Shown in pieces: positions 45,956 through 57,014 of a DNA stretch of 64,000 nucleotides (positions within the stretch are counted from its first letter, which is position 1; each line of letters begins with the position of its first letter). Location: assembly GCA_964017145.1 (NCBI GenBank), contig CAXHKQ010000197.1, positions 99,473 through 163,472 of the forward strand. Reading direction: 5' to 3'. Both the position numbers and the translations under genes were made by a program. The notes beneath the pieces were generated by a model. That model did not search any database. It was given only the letters and a program-made list of their open reading frames with translations, and was not told where the DNA came from. The stretch is from Agrocybe praecox (taxonomy: Eukaryota; Basidiomycota; Agaricomycetes; Agaricales; Agrocybaceae).

Positions 45956-47530
45956 GTATGCGAAACCTAACAAGCCAAATTTCCAAATGAGTATTGAGGG
46001 AAAATGGGAAGGTTTAACACTCACCGCATTCCTCCACATATACCCCGCTCCGTATATATGGCATGCACTGCACCAGAATCGTTCTTCTCTTGCGTCCATG
46101 TCAGCAGCGGTAGACGTTTGAGGGTCCAGCCCGACCAATGCCACAAGTTTCTTTGCGACATCGGAGAAGTTCTTTTTGAACGACAGCGTGATAGCTTCTG
46201 AATTCACACCCTGCTCGTAGGCCCACGTATGACCTCTAGTGGGTGTCGCAAGATTATAGCCATCGGAAGGGCAAGCATGTGTCAAGATATGTTGGAAGCC
46301 CGCGACGACAGGTTCCCCCATAATGATGATATGCGACACAGGTAAAGACCGATGTGGCTAGATCCAATTTCGAGCACGTCCCTGCTGTTTTAACTCCTCA
46401 AATTTCTTATTTGCATCCAGATGGCGCAGCTGGATATTCTTCTTGAGCTCGGCAGATCGTTGGATCATCTTTTCGATGACATTCCTCCAGAAGAATTGGC
46501 TCTTGCTGGAGTATCCGTGACTCCAATCGCCAACTATGCGAACGGGTCGGCTATCAAGGCATATTAATAATCGAAAAAGTGCTGTGTACTGTTGGTAGCT
46601 GGAATTAAGTTTAGTATCGATTTGTCTTGGTGGGGATACGACCAGCTGAACCTTGATTCGACGGCGAGGCTGTTATAAGCAAGTCAGCAATTGCATAATT
46701 AAAAAGAGAAAGGGAAAAAAAGCGTACCTGGCTTTCTTGCAGTTGGTGCAAAGACGAAGCCTCAGTAAAATATCGACTTCATGTATATTTCTTGCAGAGC
46801 AAGTCTACATTGTCAGGCGTTTTTCAGTAGGTTACAAGTCATTATCATACCTGCCATTCCGGTTTTCCGAAAAGTAACGCAGTCCAGCCAGCCCAAGACA
46901 TGTAGCTAGAACGTTCTGGTGTTGCGTAATATTTCCTAGCAGATTTCCACACCGTGACAGCACTAGAAAAAAGGAGAATTTCTTGGAATATATGAGAGGT
47001 CATCGAAAGGCTGATAATATCTCTCGGACGCATATGACCAAATATCTGCATCGGCAAACTTGAGTTGTAGAATTGGAAAAAGATACAACGAAATTTGCGC
47101 ACCTCATACAAAACGTCCAGTGGCACGGTAAGCAGCAAAATCGAGCTCTTTTCTCTCTTTCCTGTCGCTTTTGTTGGTCAAGAACCTTTTTTCGCAGTCC
47201 TGAGGGTTATCCTGCCGACCTTGGCTCGTTTCGTAGGAGACTTTCCACCGTTCTTCTTTTTCGTGCCTATACAAATCGTCATTTATTGGCATTATTCACG
47301 CATTCAAGTGGGGTATACGGATTGGAACCATAGTCATCTTCATCCTCGTCCTCTTGTGTCGCTTCATGGTCGTCGTTCGAGTGTAAAGTGTCTTCGTCTT
47401 CTAGGCCGTCTTCGTCATTTGCATTCCTCTTGCGCTTGCTCGGGGTATCTTCTTTATCTTCAGGTTTCGTCTTCCCGGGGCTGGTGCTGTCAGTGGTTGT
47501 GGTACTAGCTTAAACTTGGGTTTACGCCCT
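45955..47530 (-). CDS. F-box protein gene, possibly damaged
   Basis: Minus-strand exons appear in the order of a known Agaricomycete F-box family. An acidic N-terminus (about 47500-47320; KPEDKEDTPSKRKRNANDED, HEATQEDEDEDDYGSNPY) leads to a Lys-rich segment (about 47265-47150). The F-box is split by an intron: LLLTVPLDVLYE, then IFGHMRPRDIISLSMTSHIF and AVTVWKSARKYYATP. A middle part with SAELKKNIQLRHLDANKKFEEL (about 46440) follows, then a C-terminal part with KKLVALVGLDPQTSTAADMDARE and CSAC...YMWRNAV (about 46160-46020). A TGA in the Lys-rich segment (about 47173) suggests a nonsense mutation unless that stretch is intronic. The product would recruit substrates to SCF ubiquitin ligase. Confidence 0.6.
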
Positions 47531-48195
47531 TGCTTGGGCTCGCGTCACTCTCATTCTAGTCGAATATGTAAATAACACAAAGCTCTGCTTTCTCTGTATT
47601 GCAGAAATCAGTTAGTAAGAACAGGCGTTTATATGTTCGTCCAAAGGTGCAAAGTCGAGTCGAGCCGAAGTATTATGATATGGAAACGGACCTGAGTATG
47701 TCCTGCAGCGAATGAGAGTGAATGTTCAATGTAGTGTGATGAGTCGTGACTGGTCTAGCGTGGTGCCTTGCCAAGAAATGGAATACATATGTATGGGGTT
47801 TTGTTTTGATTCGTGTGGTGTGTCGCAGTACGTGGAAAACACTTCTTCGACACGGTCGTATCAGAAATCCGCAGTCTAGCATCTAACATAAGTTGCTTTG
47901 CCATAGCAGTCCTAGGTACGTATGTACGATGGAAGCCTTAAACGGTTTCTTGTGCCTGCATTAATTGTTCGTGAGTCTCTAGTTACATCCCAAGTACATC
48001 CTACGTTAAATACATACCGCACGAATCCAAGGTCCTCGTATTCATTATTAACTTCGATCCTGTTTCCGAGCTCATCCTTAGGCTTTCAAAAATTAAAATT
48101 AGCTAGAGCCGATGCCATCACAAGCCAGAGCTACGTACAATTGTGTCAACTATCGATGCATAACGAAAAGATAAGAAATGGATGCAAAACTTACT
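47531..48195. other. No clear gene
   Basis: Short frames only. This may include further 3' exons of the minus-strand gene that starts at 49020. Nothing else is visible. Confidence 0.3.
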
Positions 48196-49020
48196 GTCGA
48201 GCTCGAATAGTAATAGTAGGAGAGGTTTCATCTTGAGCTTGGTGAAGTCGTTGGTCATTAACCTCGGCCTCAGGATCGACAACAGGTGGTGGAGGGAATT
48301 GAGGTGATATCAATGCATAATTGACAGAGGAGCTACAAAGAGCGCGATTCTGTGAAACATGCAATGTACAGTACAGTTAAGTGACCAGTCACCACACGTT
48401 TGAGAAAGTATCTTGAAAATGAGCGCACCATCTCTAACTTGCCTTCGGTATATTGGGCACCAAGGGGCCCGTTTCTGGATGAATCTCCACCGAAAATATT
48501 CACAACATGTTTTCCGCCGGTTGACATCTGGGTTTGATGAAAAATAGTCAGTAACCGGGGTAATGCAACGAATTATTTGGAAATGAGGTATTTATGACGC
48601 AGGCGCTTACCGGACTTTGCATCCACCAGTAATTTCAATCCACATAAGTTGCGAGGATGAAGGAGTATTCGTAGAAGCCTCAAGCGGATTCCGAGGTGTG
48701 GCGAGTGTAGACTTTTCATCCTTACACAGTCAGCCAAGTTTTAACAGCTGAAATCAATGATAAATAGCGTACACCGACAGGTGTCACAATTCCGTTCGTA
48801 TTTTGTGCGTGAAGATTGAGTTTCGAGTTTGGAAGCTGTCCAAGAAATCATAGTAAACATTTCAAATACCAAGTAGACAGAGGCTAAGAGAACGAACTAT
48901 CAAGAATATGTATACCTATTGAATAATAGTGGGAGCAACACCATGATCCACTCTGGGGTCGGTTTCGCGCAATGTTTCTCGATGGCCTGCAATGGACACG
49001 ACGTCTGAAAGCGACGTCAT
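48195..49020 (-). CDS. Hypothetical multi-exon protein
   Basis: The minus-strand ATG at 49020 opens TSLSDVVSIAGHRETLRETD. Later exons are about 48835-48775 (LPNSKLNLHAQNTNG), 48720-48613 (STLATPRNPLEASTNTPSSS, MWIEITGGCK), 48527-48432 (STGGKHVVNIFGGDSSRNGP) and about 48350-48195 (ISPQFPPPPVVDPEAEVND), separated by introns of 50-90 nt with standard borders. The first exon ends in a CAA TAG before the donor, an apparent stop where Gln would be expected, and one later junction is out of phase. It may therefore be another damaged gene. Ser/Pro-rich and soluble; the family is not recognised. Confidence 0.4.
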
Positions 49021-49389
49021 TTTTGCCTGGAGAGGCTCAAGTCAAAGAAACGTTTCTCCTGGTGTAGCAGGGACGATAGTAAGACGGAGAGACAAGCGGG
49101 AAACTCTATCCGTTGGATCATTTTTTGATGGCAGCCACAGGCATGCTAAATACTGGCAAACAGAAACTGCAGACACAAAAATTATTGTTTGAGCAGAAAG
49201 TCAACAGGAAGTAATATACAGTAGACAAAAAAAGGAAGAATAAGGTATACGGCCAGCAAGATACAGTACGATAATATACAGAAAAAAATACTCTGAATTA
49301 CGCAGAAGAATTGTACTCGGAATCTGATTCCCCAGAAGAATCGGGAGACAAGGTGAATTGATATGGTTTCTTCCCTAGTACCTACTACA

Positions 49390-51900
49390 CTCTCGCGTTG
49401 AGGATGTATGGTTAACCGAGGACGTGCGGAATTTTCTTGGGCTAGAAAATCCACAGGCTCGTCTCCTGAACCAACACCTTCATTGCCGTGGTCATCGTCT
49501 GCATCTGGGAGAGCATTCGATTTGGTCTCCTTGATACCACCGCCAGACTTTGCCAGTGAAAGTTTGCTGTTGGTTTTGCTACCAACTTTCTTTACGTTTA
49601 CGGCGCCCGCGCCAGTAGCGAGATTCTTTTTTCCTAACCGTTCCCAGTATTCAGCTTGTACTTGCCATTGATTGAATTCTCAAGCCTTCTCGTTGTCGTA
49701 CGCGACGCACTCCACTTTGATGACGCCAATTTTCTGCTAGTTACGGAAGAGAAGTATCAACCTAACGAATATAGATTGTCAAAAATTTATGCAATATTTA
49801 CCTCATCTCCACGTTCGAAGGCCTCAACAACATCTTGTTGTGTTAGAGAGGAAACGTAACTGTTGGTTCTGATTAGCGCTGCCCCATCGTTTATTTCTTC
49901 TCGTGTCGGTTCTCTATCTGAGTTCTGCAGTGAGAAATTATTTCGCAGCGATAAACAGGATACTTCTTATGCTTAGCGATCTTCTCGTCCCATACGAGTT
50001 TCACCTGGAAAGAGTCACCAAATATAGTCTAACTCATGCGGAGAGAAAAGAAGGAACATACAGCCTCGTTCTGCGAAATAAATTCCTCCTTACGCAGCGA
50101 ACCAACGAGGCTACACATGTACTCTCCGTGTATGACCATATGACCTTCCTGCTACCGTTGTCTAAAAAGTGTCCAGTGTCCATCTCTGCACATCTCGTCT
50201 CTGCAGCTCAATAGCAACCCCGGCTCACCCGCTGCGCGTGGCACATCAGGATTGGTCACGTATATAGGAAGCATGGATCGGCGTTTCTTGTCTTTTGAGG
50301 TCCAGAGGAAGTCTATGCCAGGAAGAACGTACTTTGGGGTCGATGCTTATCGAGAGATACCTTTACGAGATGGTCTGTCTCGACGCGGAAAGATATGGCG
50401 TCGCCCAAGTATCTCGAGACAAGTTCAGACGGGGCAAGAGCCATCCACCTTCTTCTTTGGTGTCTCTTTTCATTGGCTTTCGTGGAGGAATTTTGATATT
50501 AAGAAGTGAATCATTGATAGTGGAGGTTGTGGTTTCTTTTTCCCTACCCTTCCCCTTTTCTTCGGATGCGTTGGGGGGAGGCGTTGATGAGTCTATGTTC
50601 TTTTCGAACTTCCCTGTTATCCGTGTTGAACCGGGTGAAGAGAGTGCATCTGAGAGAGGTGATGAAGGGTGCCTCATACGTCTTTCTTGGATGATGTCAG
50701 AGCCTCTCGTTTGTTCTTGGGTGTTGACAAAACTTCCTTCTTTGGTGACATAGCTTCTTTTTTCAGACTTCGACTCCGGCTCTGGTTTTCTAGGGATTGC
50801 TTATCAGACTGCGTGAGGGGTATGCGTGAGGCCCCGCGAATGACTCTCCGCACGCGAGGAATATTTTCGAGGTTGAAAGAGGATACAATAACCTTTCTTT
50901 CTTTGCATGGGGTGGAAAAAACCTGAGAGTGGCTTTAGCAGAGAACAAAGGAGAAAATAACATTATAAGCGTACATTCGATGGTAATGATTTAGCTGGAC
51001 CATTAGCTGGGCTTTCAAAGTCGATCTTTTTCTTATGTGATATGGGCGTAGCATGAGATGGAGGGTTGAAATAAACCTTGATATTGGGCTAGAAAGCGAT
51101 ATGTTCATGCGGATGTTGAAGGGCGGAAAATTAAAGGACATACCATCGTCTTATCCGCCTTTGGAATTTCCACGCACATCCTTTGTCGTTTCGTAGCAGG
51201 CTAGTCATTGATAACTAGTAAGTCAATACTTTGGTCCACCAGAAATTTCAGCGCTGACTTACCAGAGCTTCGTCATTGTCATTATCTGAACATAACAATC
51301 ACTCTTTTTGAAATCGGTCTTCAGGCAGATGTGGAGGCTTGACGAGGTCCTGGTTCATTCGTAATCGTAGATGAAGAAGTTTCTGTTTCCTTTAAAATAT
51401 TGACACGCTCAGAACAAAACAAAAAGATTTCATAGACAATCTTACAGCACCAGGAGTATGAACAGGACTTCCTCCTGCAGCTTCCACGTCCTAATAGTTT
51501 CACTAATACCATCGATTGCAATACAGTTCAATATACAATACTCGGAGACTCACTGATAGGACTCTTCTCTTCCTCTCGTTCACGTATTTTATTTTCAGTT
51601 CCAGGAGTTCCCTCCTCCTTCGCGCATTCTCGGCCTCGGCTTCAGTGGCAATAAGTTGACAGAATTTAGGGGTCCCTTTGCTAGCGAAGGGTTCTGTTCT
51701 CTTGTTCGAGTTGAGCGTTATGCGCACGGAGAGCGTCCATATTGCAACAGAAAGGTATCTTATATTCTTCCCAAACTCGAAATGTTGTAAATCCTCCTCA
51801 AGCTTGAGGAGACTTTTAAGTGGAATCCGAGTCAAACGAATTGGTTGCAGTTTGGTCCAGGACTCACCTTGTTCGCCTACGTAGTTGGACCGGATCAAAG
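49390..51900 (-). pseudogene. DUF6697-like protein gene with in-frame stops
   Basis: The minus-strand N-terminal part (51900-51500) is coiled-coil-like (ATEAEAENARRRRELLELK). A charged linker follows (50900-50370; NIPRVRRVIRGASRIPLTQ, SMSPKKEV-type runs, NASEEKGKGREKETTT). The C-terminal domain (50440-49720) has LPIYVTNPDVPRAAGEPGLLLS, HGEYMCSLVGSLRKEEF, KLVWDEKIAKHKKYPVYRC, LTQQDVVEAFERGDE and IGVIKVECVAYDNEKA. Order and motifs fit DUF6697, a domain of unknown function seen in Agaricomycetes (from memory). Stops occur at 50152-50154 (TAG), near 50343 (TAA) and 49680-49682 (TGA where Trp is expected), with translation otherwise continuing in frame. It is probably a recent pseudogene. Confidence 0.65.
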
Positions 51901-52252
51901 GCGGGCCGGGAATAACTTGGATTCAAAACTTGAAAGAGATCTTTAAGCGATCATAATATCTTTGTGTCTTTATATTTGAGATATATTTGAACAGGGAAAG
52001 TTAAAGGAGGAAAGAGAGGGCAAGGGCAATAGTATTATTTCTTTTGATTCCCTTCTCTAAGTTGTCTTATCTCATACCCTAAATACAATTTTCTCGTGCG
52101 TTTCAAGTTTGAGGTGACCGAAAGACTTCAACTTGCCGGGATGAGTTTACTGCAAACCACATTCCTTACGCCATCGCGTGAATTTATAGGGCGTGGGGTA
52201 GTTGAATTATTGAACAAAGGAAATTCATGAACAACTATCTAAGAGCCAAAGC
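51901..52252. other. No gene seen
   Basis: AT-rich spacer between the DUF6697-like gene and the palindromic MITE. It may include the promoter of the minus-strand gene. No motif is clear enough to call. Confidence 0.4.
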
Positions 52253-52473
52253 TATGGAAACCCGGACTGTCAAGCTTCGAAACTTGTAGCCAAACATGAC
52301 CCGGCATTCGTTACCGAACATTCTTGGCTCTTGGCACATAGAAACCAAATGATGCATGTCCATATGGACGCGCATCATTTGGTTTCCATGTGCCAAGAGC
52401 CAAGAATGTTCGGCAACGCATGCCGGTCTTGTTTGGCTACACGTTTTGAAGCTTGACAGTCCGGGTTTCCATA
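52253..52473. mobile_element. Palindromic MITE (221 bp), TA-flanked
   Basis: TATGGAAACCCGGACTGTCA at 52253 is matched by its complement ending 52473. The arms pair almost continuously for about 105 bp with few mismatches, meeting at the 12-bp palindrome GTCCATATGGAC (about 52357-52368). TA dinucleotides flank the termini TGGAAACCCGG...CCGGGTTTCCA, consistent with Tc1/mariner-type (Stowaway-like) insertion. No coding capacity. A transcript would fold into one long hairpin. Confidence 0.88.
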
Positions 52474-53019
52474 CAAAGCCGCTGGAGAAAAGTTCGGTTA
52501 CTGTTTTTGTTGTTCTCTCTGTTTAACAAACAGATTGGCTAAAATCAATAACTATACAGACAAGAATAACTTACAGGGAATGGCTACTTTCATCGGAAAG
52601 TAGTGGCTGAGTTCAATGAATACTCCGAGTCATGGAGTTCGTCAATCAATTATACTCCATAAGGATTTGACCAGCGTACCAGTTCAAAGTTCAATATATA
52701 GTATGATCGAGAACAAGTACTATAATGCGGAATTGACTTGGTATAGCGGTCCGAGATGCGGTTGAAAATTTGAAACCCAGTCACTTCTCTAAACTCTAAA
52801 AGCCCCGGGCTAGCTCGGTTCTGCGTCGCACATTCGGTTCAGCAACTCTGCCTCTATACCACACACCACCACAAGCTCAGCGCTCAGCCCCAGTCAAAAG
52901 CCACACGGATGTGGTAGGTTATGACGTGTCAAAATCGGATAGACATACCGTGTCGCGTGTAAACCAATATCGCCTAATTTTCTGTACTTTTAGCGCTCAG
53001 CACTCAGCATGTGCAGTGT
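52474..53019. other. No gene seen
   Basis: Spacer between the MITE and the malate synthase remnant. The N-terminal exons of malate synthase would be expected here but were not found. Confidence 0.35.
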
Positions 53020-54209
53020 GCACCTCTGGACTTCCTTGCCGAGACTGCTCACATCAGAGTGGAACCTTCATGGCATTGCGCCCCTCCCGCTTCAGGATTG
53101 GAAGATAGAAGCGTCGAAATTACTGGTCCTACGGATAGGAATATGGTCATCAATGCCCTAAACAGCGGGGCCAAGACATTCATGGCGGATTTTGAAGGTA
53201 CGTTATCTATCTCCTGACCATTGAATGAGTGGGCTTATTCTGGTTTCAGATTCCAGTGTACCACCGTTCGCCAACATGGTGAACGGCCAAATCAACTTGC
53301 GCGATGCTATTAGAAGACAAGTTGATTTCGAAACTCGGGGAAAACAATACAAGCTAAACGAAGAAACGGCTGTGCTCATCGTTCGGTCCGTCTCTCCCTG
53401 CGTATCATCCCACTGTATCTATTTATTTTATTGACGATTTTTCTGTCTATTTTTGCTTATCTTATCCACTTTCAACCCCGCCCAATTCAATCCACTTGTT
53501 CTCCTTCCCGCCATTTCCCCGTGGATGAACCACGCATTACCGTTGATAACCAACGTGTCTCAGGTTCTCTGTTTGACTTTGCCATTTACTATGAGCTGGT
53601 CAAACGCGGACATGGTTCTTACTTATACCTCCCCAAGATGGAACACTACCTCGAAGCTCGTCTCTGGAACGAATCCGAGCGACCGTATTGATTGAAACTT
53701 TACCTGCTGCGTTCCAGATGGAGGAAATCCTGTTTGAGCTGAGGAATCATTCAAGTGGATTGAACTGTGGACGGTATGTCTCAATGACGCTCTAATGGTT
53801 TAGATACTTATACACTTCTATTTGTTAGATGAGACTAAATTTTCAAATAAGACGCGCCGATAGGAGTGTAGTCCTTCCTGACCGAAAGGACGTGACCATG
53901 ACCGTCCCATTTATGGACGCGTATGTTCGCTTGCTTATCCAGACTTGCCATAAGTACGTGTCCTTTCTTGTATTTTTCGAAAACTGCTGTTTAGGAATGT
54001 TTGTGGGCGGAAAGTTGTAGCAATGGGAGGAATGTCTGCGCAAATCCCTATCAAGGACGATCCCAAAGCTAAAGAAATCACGATGGCAAAGGTCTGCTCT
54101 GACAAGTTGCGCGAGGTCACCGCTGGCCACGCCGGTTTGGATTGCTCACCCTCTCCTCAACAAAATTGCGCGTGAAGTGTTTGACCAAAACATGCTGAGC
54201 CCTAACCAG
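53020..54209 (+). pseudogene. MLS1: Malate synthase remnant (glyoxylate cycle)
   Basis: Malate synthase condenses glyoxylate with acetyl-CoA in peroxisomes. Blocks in order are [168 protein letters not shown] and [17 protein letters not shown]. Introns are kept. Missing or broken: about 90 N-terminal residues, the RGWHL motif, the FFHNA segment, the DYIGIPRGT segment, a frameshift near 54135, and everything after LSPNQ. The product would lack catalytic residues and the peroxisomal C-terminus. Confidence 0.92.
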
Positions 54210-54799
54210 GTGCGTATTCTTCGCCAACAGGTTGATACCAACATAGCGCCGCACCGGAAACGTCGGCCCGCTCATCGAGTTCCGTTAACATACACATGAA
54301 TTCAAAGTAGTTTTTTGTTGGACTTAATTCTTGTAACATATATTACAATGCCCCATCAGTTTCCAAATTTAATAATCTGTACAGCGAAAAATGCACGCAG
54401 TAGTATTTCTATAATATCTGAACTTCCGCATATCATAGCACAGTAATGCTTTGTTACATTCTACGACGTGAAATTGAATACGAGGATAGCATAACAGTTG
54501 TTGGGATGCAGAAAATAAGGAGTATTTCTGGTAGTATAGGATAAGGACAGGTTGCGTCGAACAAGAGAAGTTATATACGTATATCTGATATGATAGGAAA
54601 GATGCGTAAGAGTTAGTGGACCATAAATAACTGGTGTGGGATCTTACACTGCATCGGCCTGGCTAGAGATCAGTAGCCGAGTGGATCTATCTCGTGAGCA
54701 ACGCCTTCAGATTTCTAAGGCGCTGGAGATCCGAGAAAGTGGGTTTCGATGCGTACCGATAGTCCTTTGTACTCTGGGTGGGTTACAATAAAATGGAGC
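54210..54799. other. No gene seen
   Basis: AT-rich spacer. A tRNA-like string near 54670-54760 was examined and rejected. No repeat boundary was found. Confidence 0.4.
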
Positions 54800-54802
54800 C
54801 TA

Positions 54803-56469
54803 AATGCTTTGCACAGATTGATGTTGTATCGATGGTAGGTGAGTCCCAGAACGGGTGCATGAAGTTAAGGTTCTGCTGGTGAAATGCATCGTCGTAAGCC
54901 ATGGCATTGGCTTCCTCTTCCATATCGAAGCAATATAGAAGTGTCCATTTCGAACGGCGATGACAATCTCATTATCTTGACTGATACAGAGCATCCCCTT
55001 CATCATATCCCTTGCGTTTCTCTGTGTAGTTGTTGTAAGCCTTCGTGTAGGATATGACCAATAAATTTGTTCTACCTTCATGACGTTATGCGGAGGAGCG
55101 CGTCGGTCGGGCTCTGAAGTCTCTATGTGCGGAATGGAATTGCTACGCAAGGTCTTGTAAACTTCTTGGACCATCATTTTCTTGATATCCTTGAAATCCA
55201 GTCGTCCTTTTTTCATCCTCTGCTTCGAAATTCTTATCTTTGTAGTCGCCGTCGTCTTCATCATTGCTTTTCTCTAATATCTTGTAGTCCTTTATCCCTT
55301 CCAAACCGCCCCATCCCAAGTGCCCACATAGCTTGTGGTGCAGGTGCGAAAAGACGTGGAGTTAATTGACGACGGGTAGATGGTCAGGCGGTGGGGTTCC
55401 AAGACTCTGGAGTGATGAAAGCAGTGGTTGCTGTATAGTGTGGGGAATCGTATCGACCGATACCACAGATGCGATCTGATAGAGGAGTCGAAGATCACAG
55501 ATTGTATAGTTTTGCTAAGCGCCTTGGCATTCGTTCTCGAGGTGATTCGCGTCGCTTATTTCGAAGTCTTTATCTTCGACCTCGGGCATGCCCGTGAGAC
55601 AGTCAAAAGCTCTCCCGACAGTCGAAGGAGTGACCAGGGAATCCTTATTGGATCTTTAGAATCTCTGCTTGACCAGTCTCTGTATATGTAGATATTATTA
55701 AGGGGCGAGTAAGGAAGTAATATAGACAAAAAGACATACCAGGAGGATGTCCTGACTGGAATTTGTCTCCGGAGGTTTTCCCAATACCTTGGCGGAAGGT
55801 GGTTCTATCTTACTGGTTTCATCATTTGCGCTCCCCGCTCCAGATTGGACCGTTTCGAAGGCCGAGTTCGGCTACAAGCATAAATCAGTATCCTTGTGAG
55901 CTTAAATGTGAGAGAACAATTACTCACCGACACCATTTCCGCCTCTTGAACGATTGCCATATCTCTGTGCTCGACCATCCCCTGAAGATTCAAGCAACGT
56001 TCTTACATATCTGAGAGTGAACGACTATATGCCTCCCGATCGGTGGCTATAATGTTTGTAGACGCTAGCTATTCAAGTTTGTTTGCAAGTCAAATTAAAG
56101 GAAGAGGGTATCAGACATATTTGAACGTACTAATTCCTTGGATTGATCTTCAATCCGACTTTCCAATGCTAAGTTCGTCCTTTGAGCTCTTGGATCTCTT
56201 TCTGACCGCTCTCAAGAGTAGAGCTCATGTCAAGGTTTTCTCCTGTCAATGCGTCGGTCCTCTCTTGCATGTCTGTGATTGTGGGCAGGGTTGAGCTGAG
56301 AATGTCTCCGACGTGGATTAATTGCTGTCTAAGCGCGTCGATCTCCGCCCCCCCTGGCTTGCTCTGTGATACGATGTTGAGCCTCCTTGGATTCATTGAG
56401 TAATACACTCTGTCGGCATTCATTTCCAGAGAGGGCGCTCCTCAAATCGGCGACTTTCCAGGGATTCAT
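54803..56469 (-). pseudogene. Coiled-coil protein gene, frameshifted
   Basis: The minus-strand ATG at 56469 opens NPWKVADLRSALSGNECRQS, a helical segment. A run of seven G near 56345 changes the frame before AEIDALRQQLIHVGDI, and another shift near 56185 precedes TNLALESRIEDQSKEL. Later exons carry MVEHRDMAIVQEAEMV (about 55985), a linker with SAFETVQSGAGSANDETSK (about 55860), EVEDKDFEISDANHLENE (about 55570) and, from 55264, KGRLDFKDIKKMMVQEVYKT. Several stops lie between the last pieces. N-terminal coiled coil plus Ser-rich linker recalls the neighbouring DUF6697-like gene, but the conserved domain was not found, so kinship is only a possibility. Confidence 0.45.
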
Positions 56470-57014
56470 CGACACTGTAGATAGCGCCGGCACCGTATAA
56501 TGCCGCCCGATAAATCATGGGGAAAAAATGCCTGTATGGTACCTATATATCGTACTTTTTAGGATGTAAATATTGGTGCTTTTGGCGGGAGTGATCGTCA
56601 CTGAGTTTAGGTACTCAAATACTAGCTAATATTGGTACCTATGGGGTAGTTGTACCTGGTGTCTTCTAGGTAGCAAACATGATGAAGAAATAAAGCAATC
56701 GTATTTAGGGTCTAATTAGTAGCTTACTCTCGCCTCTTCAAGGCACTTAGGAAAACTGCTTTAGAAAGCATCATAATATAATGCCTATCTGGTGGCAAGG
56801 TTTCCCAGCTGAGAAGTGGTAAAAGTTACCATCATCAGAGCACGAAATTACTGTGCAATTTGTGCAGCAAGATATTGATGCCTTAGAAGTATCACATTCT
56901 CTCGCATTCAAAACATATAACTTTATTGTATTCAGTACAGTACAGCTTGTAGGTAAGAGCGAAGTCCTGAGTCAGCATAGCAAATGAGTAAAGAACTTCT
57001 CCATTTATCCTTTC
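56470..57014. other. No gene seen
   Basis: Intergenic sequence between the 5' end of the coiled-coil gene and the 3' end of the acidic-protein gene. It has short AT-rich tracts and repeated GTACCTA-like motifs at about 56540-56660. No open frame of note. Confidence 0.45.

Noticed and set aside
54668..54760. tRNA-Leu-like string (GCCGAGTGG, TTCAGAT, TAAGGCGCTGGA, GTGGGTTTCGA)
   Set aside because: Box A-like and box B-like motifs occur, but the parts are in the wrong order for tRNA-Leu and neither the acceptor nor the T stem pairs. At best it is a scrambled tRNA relic.
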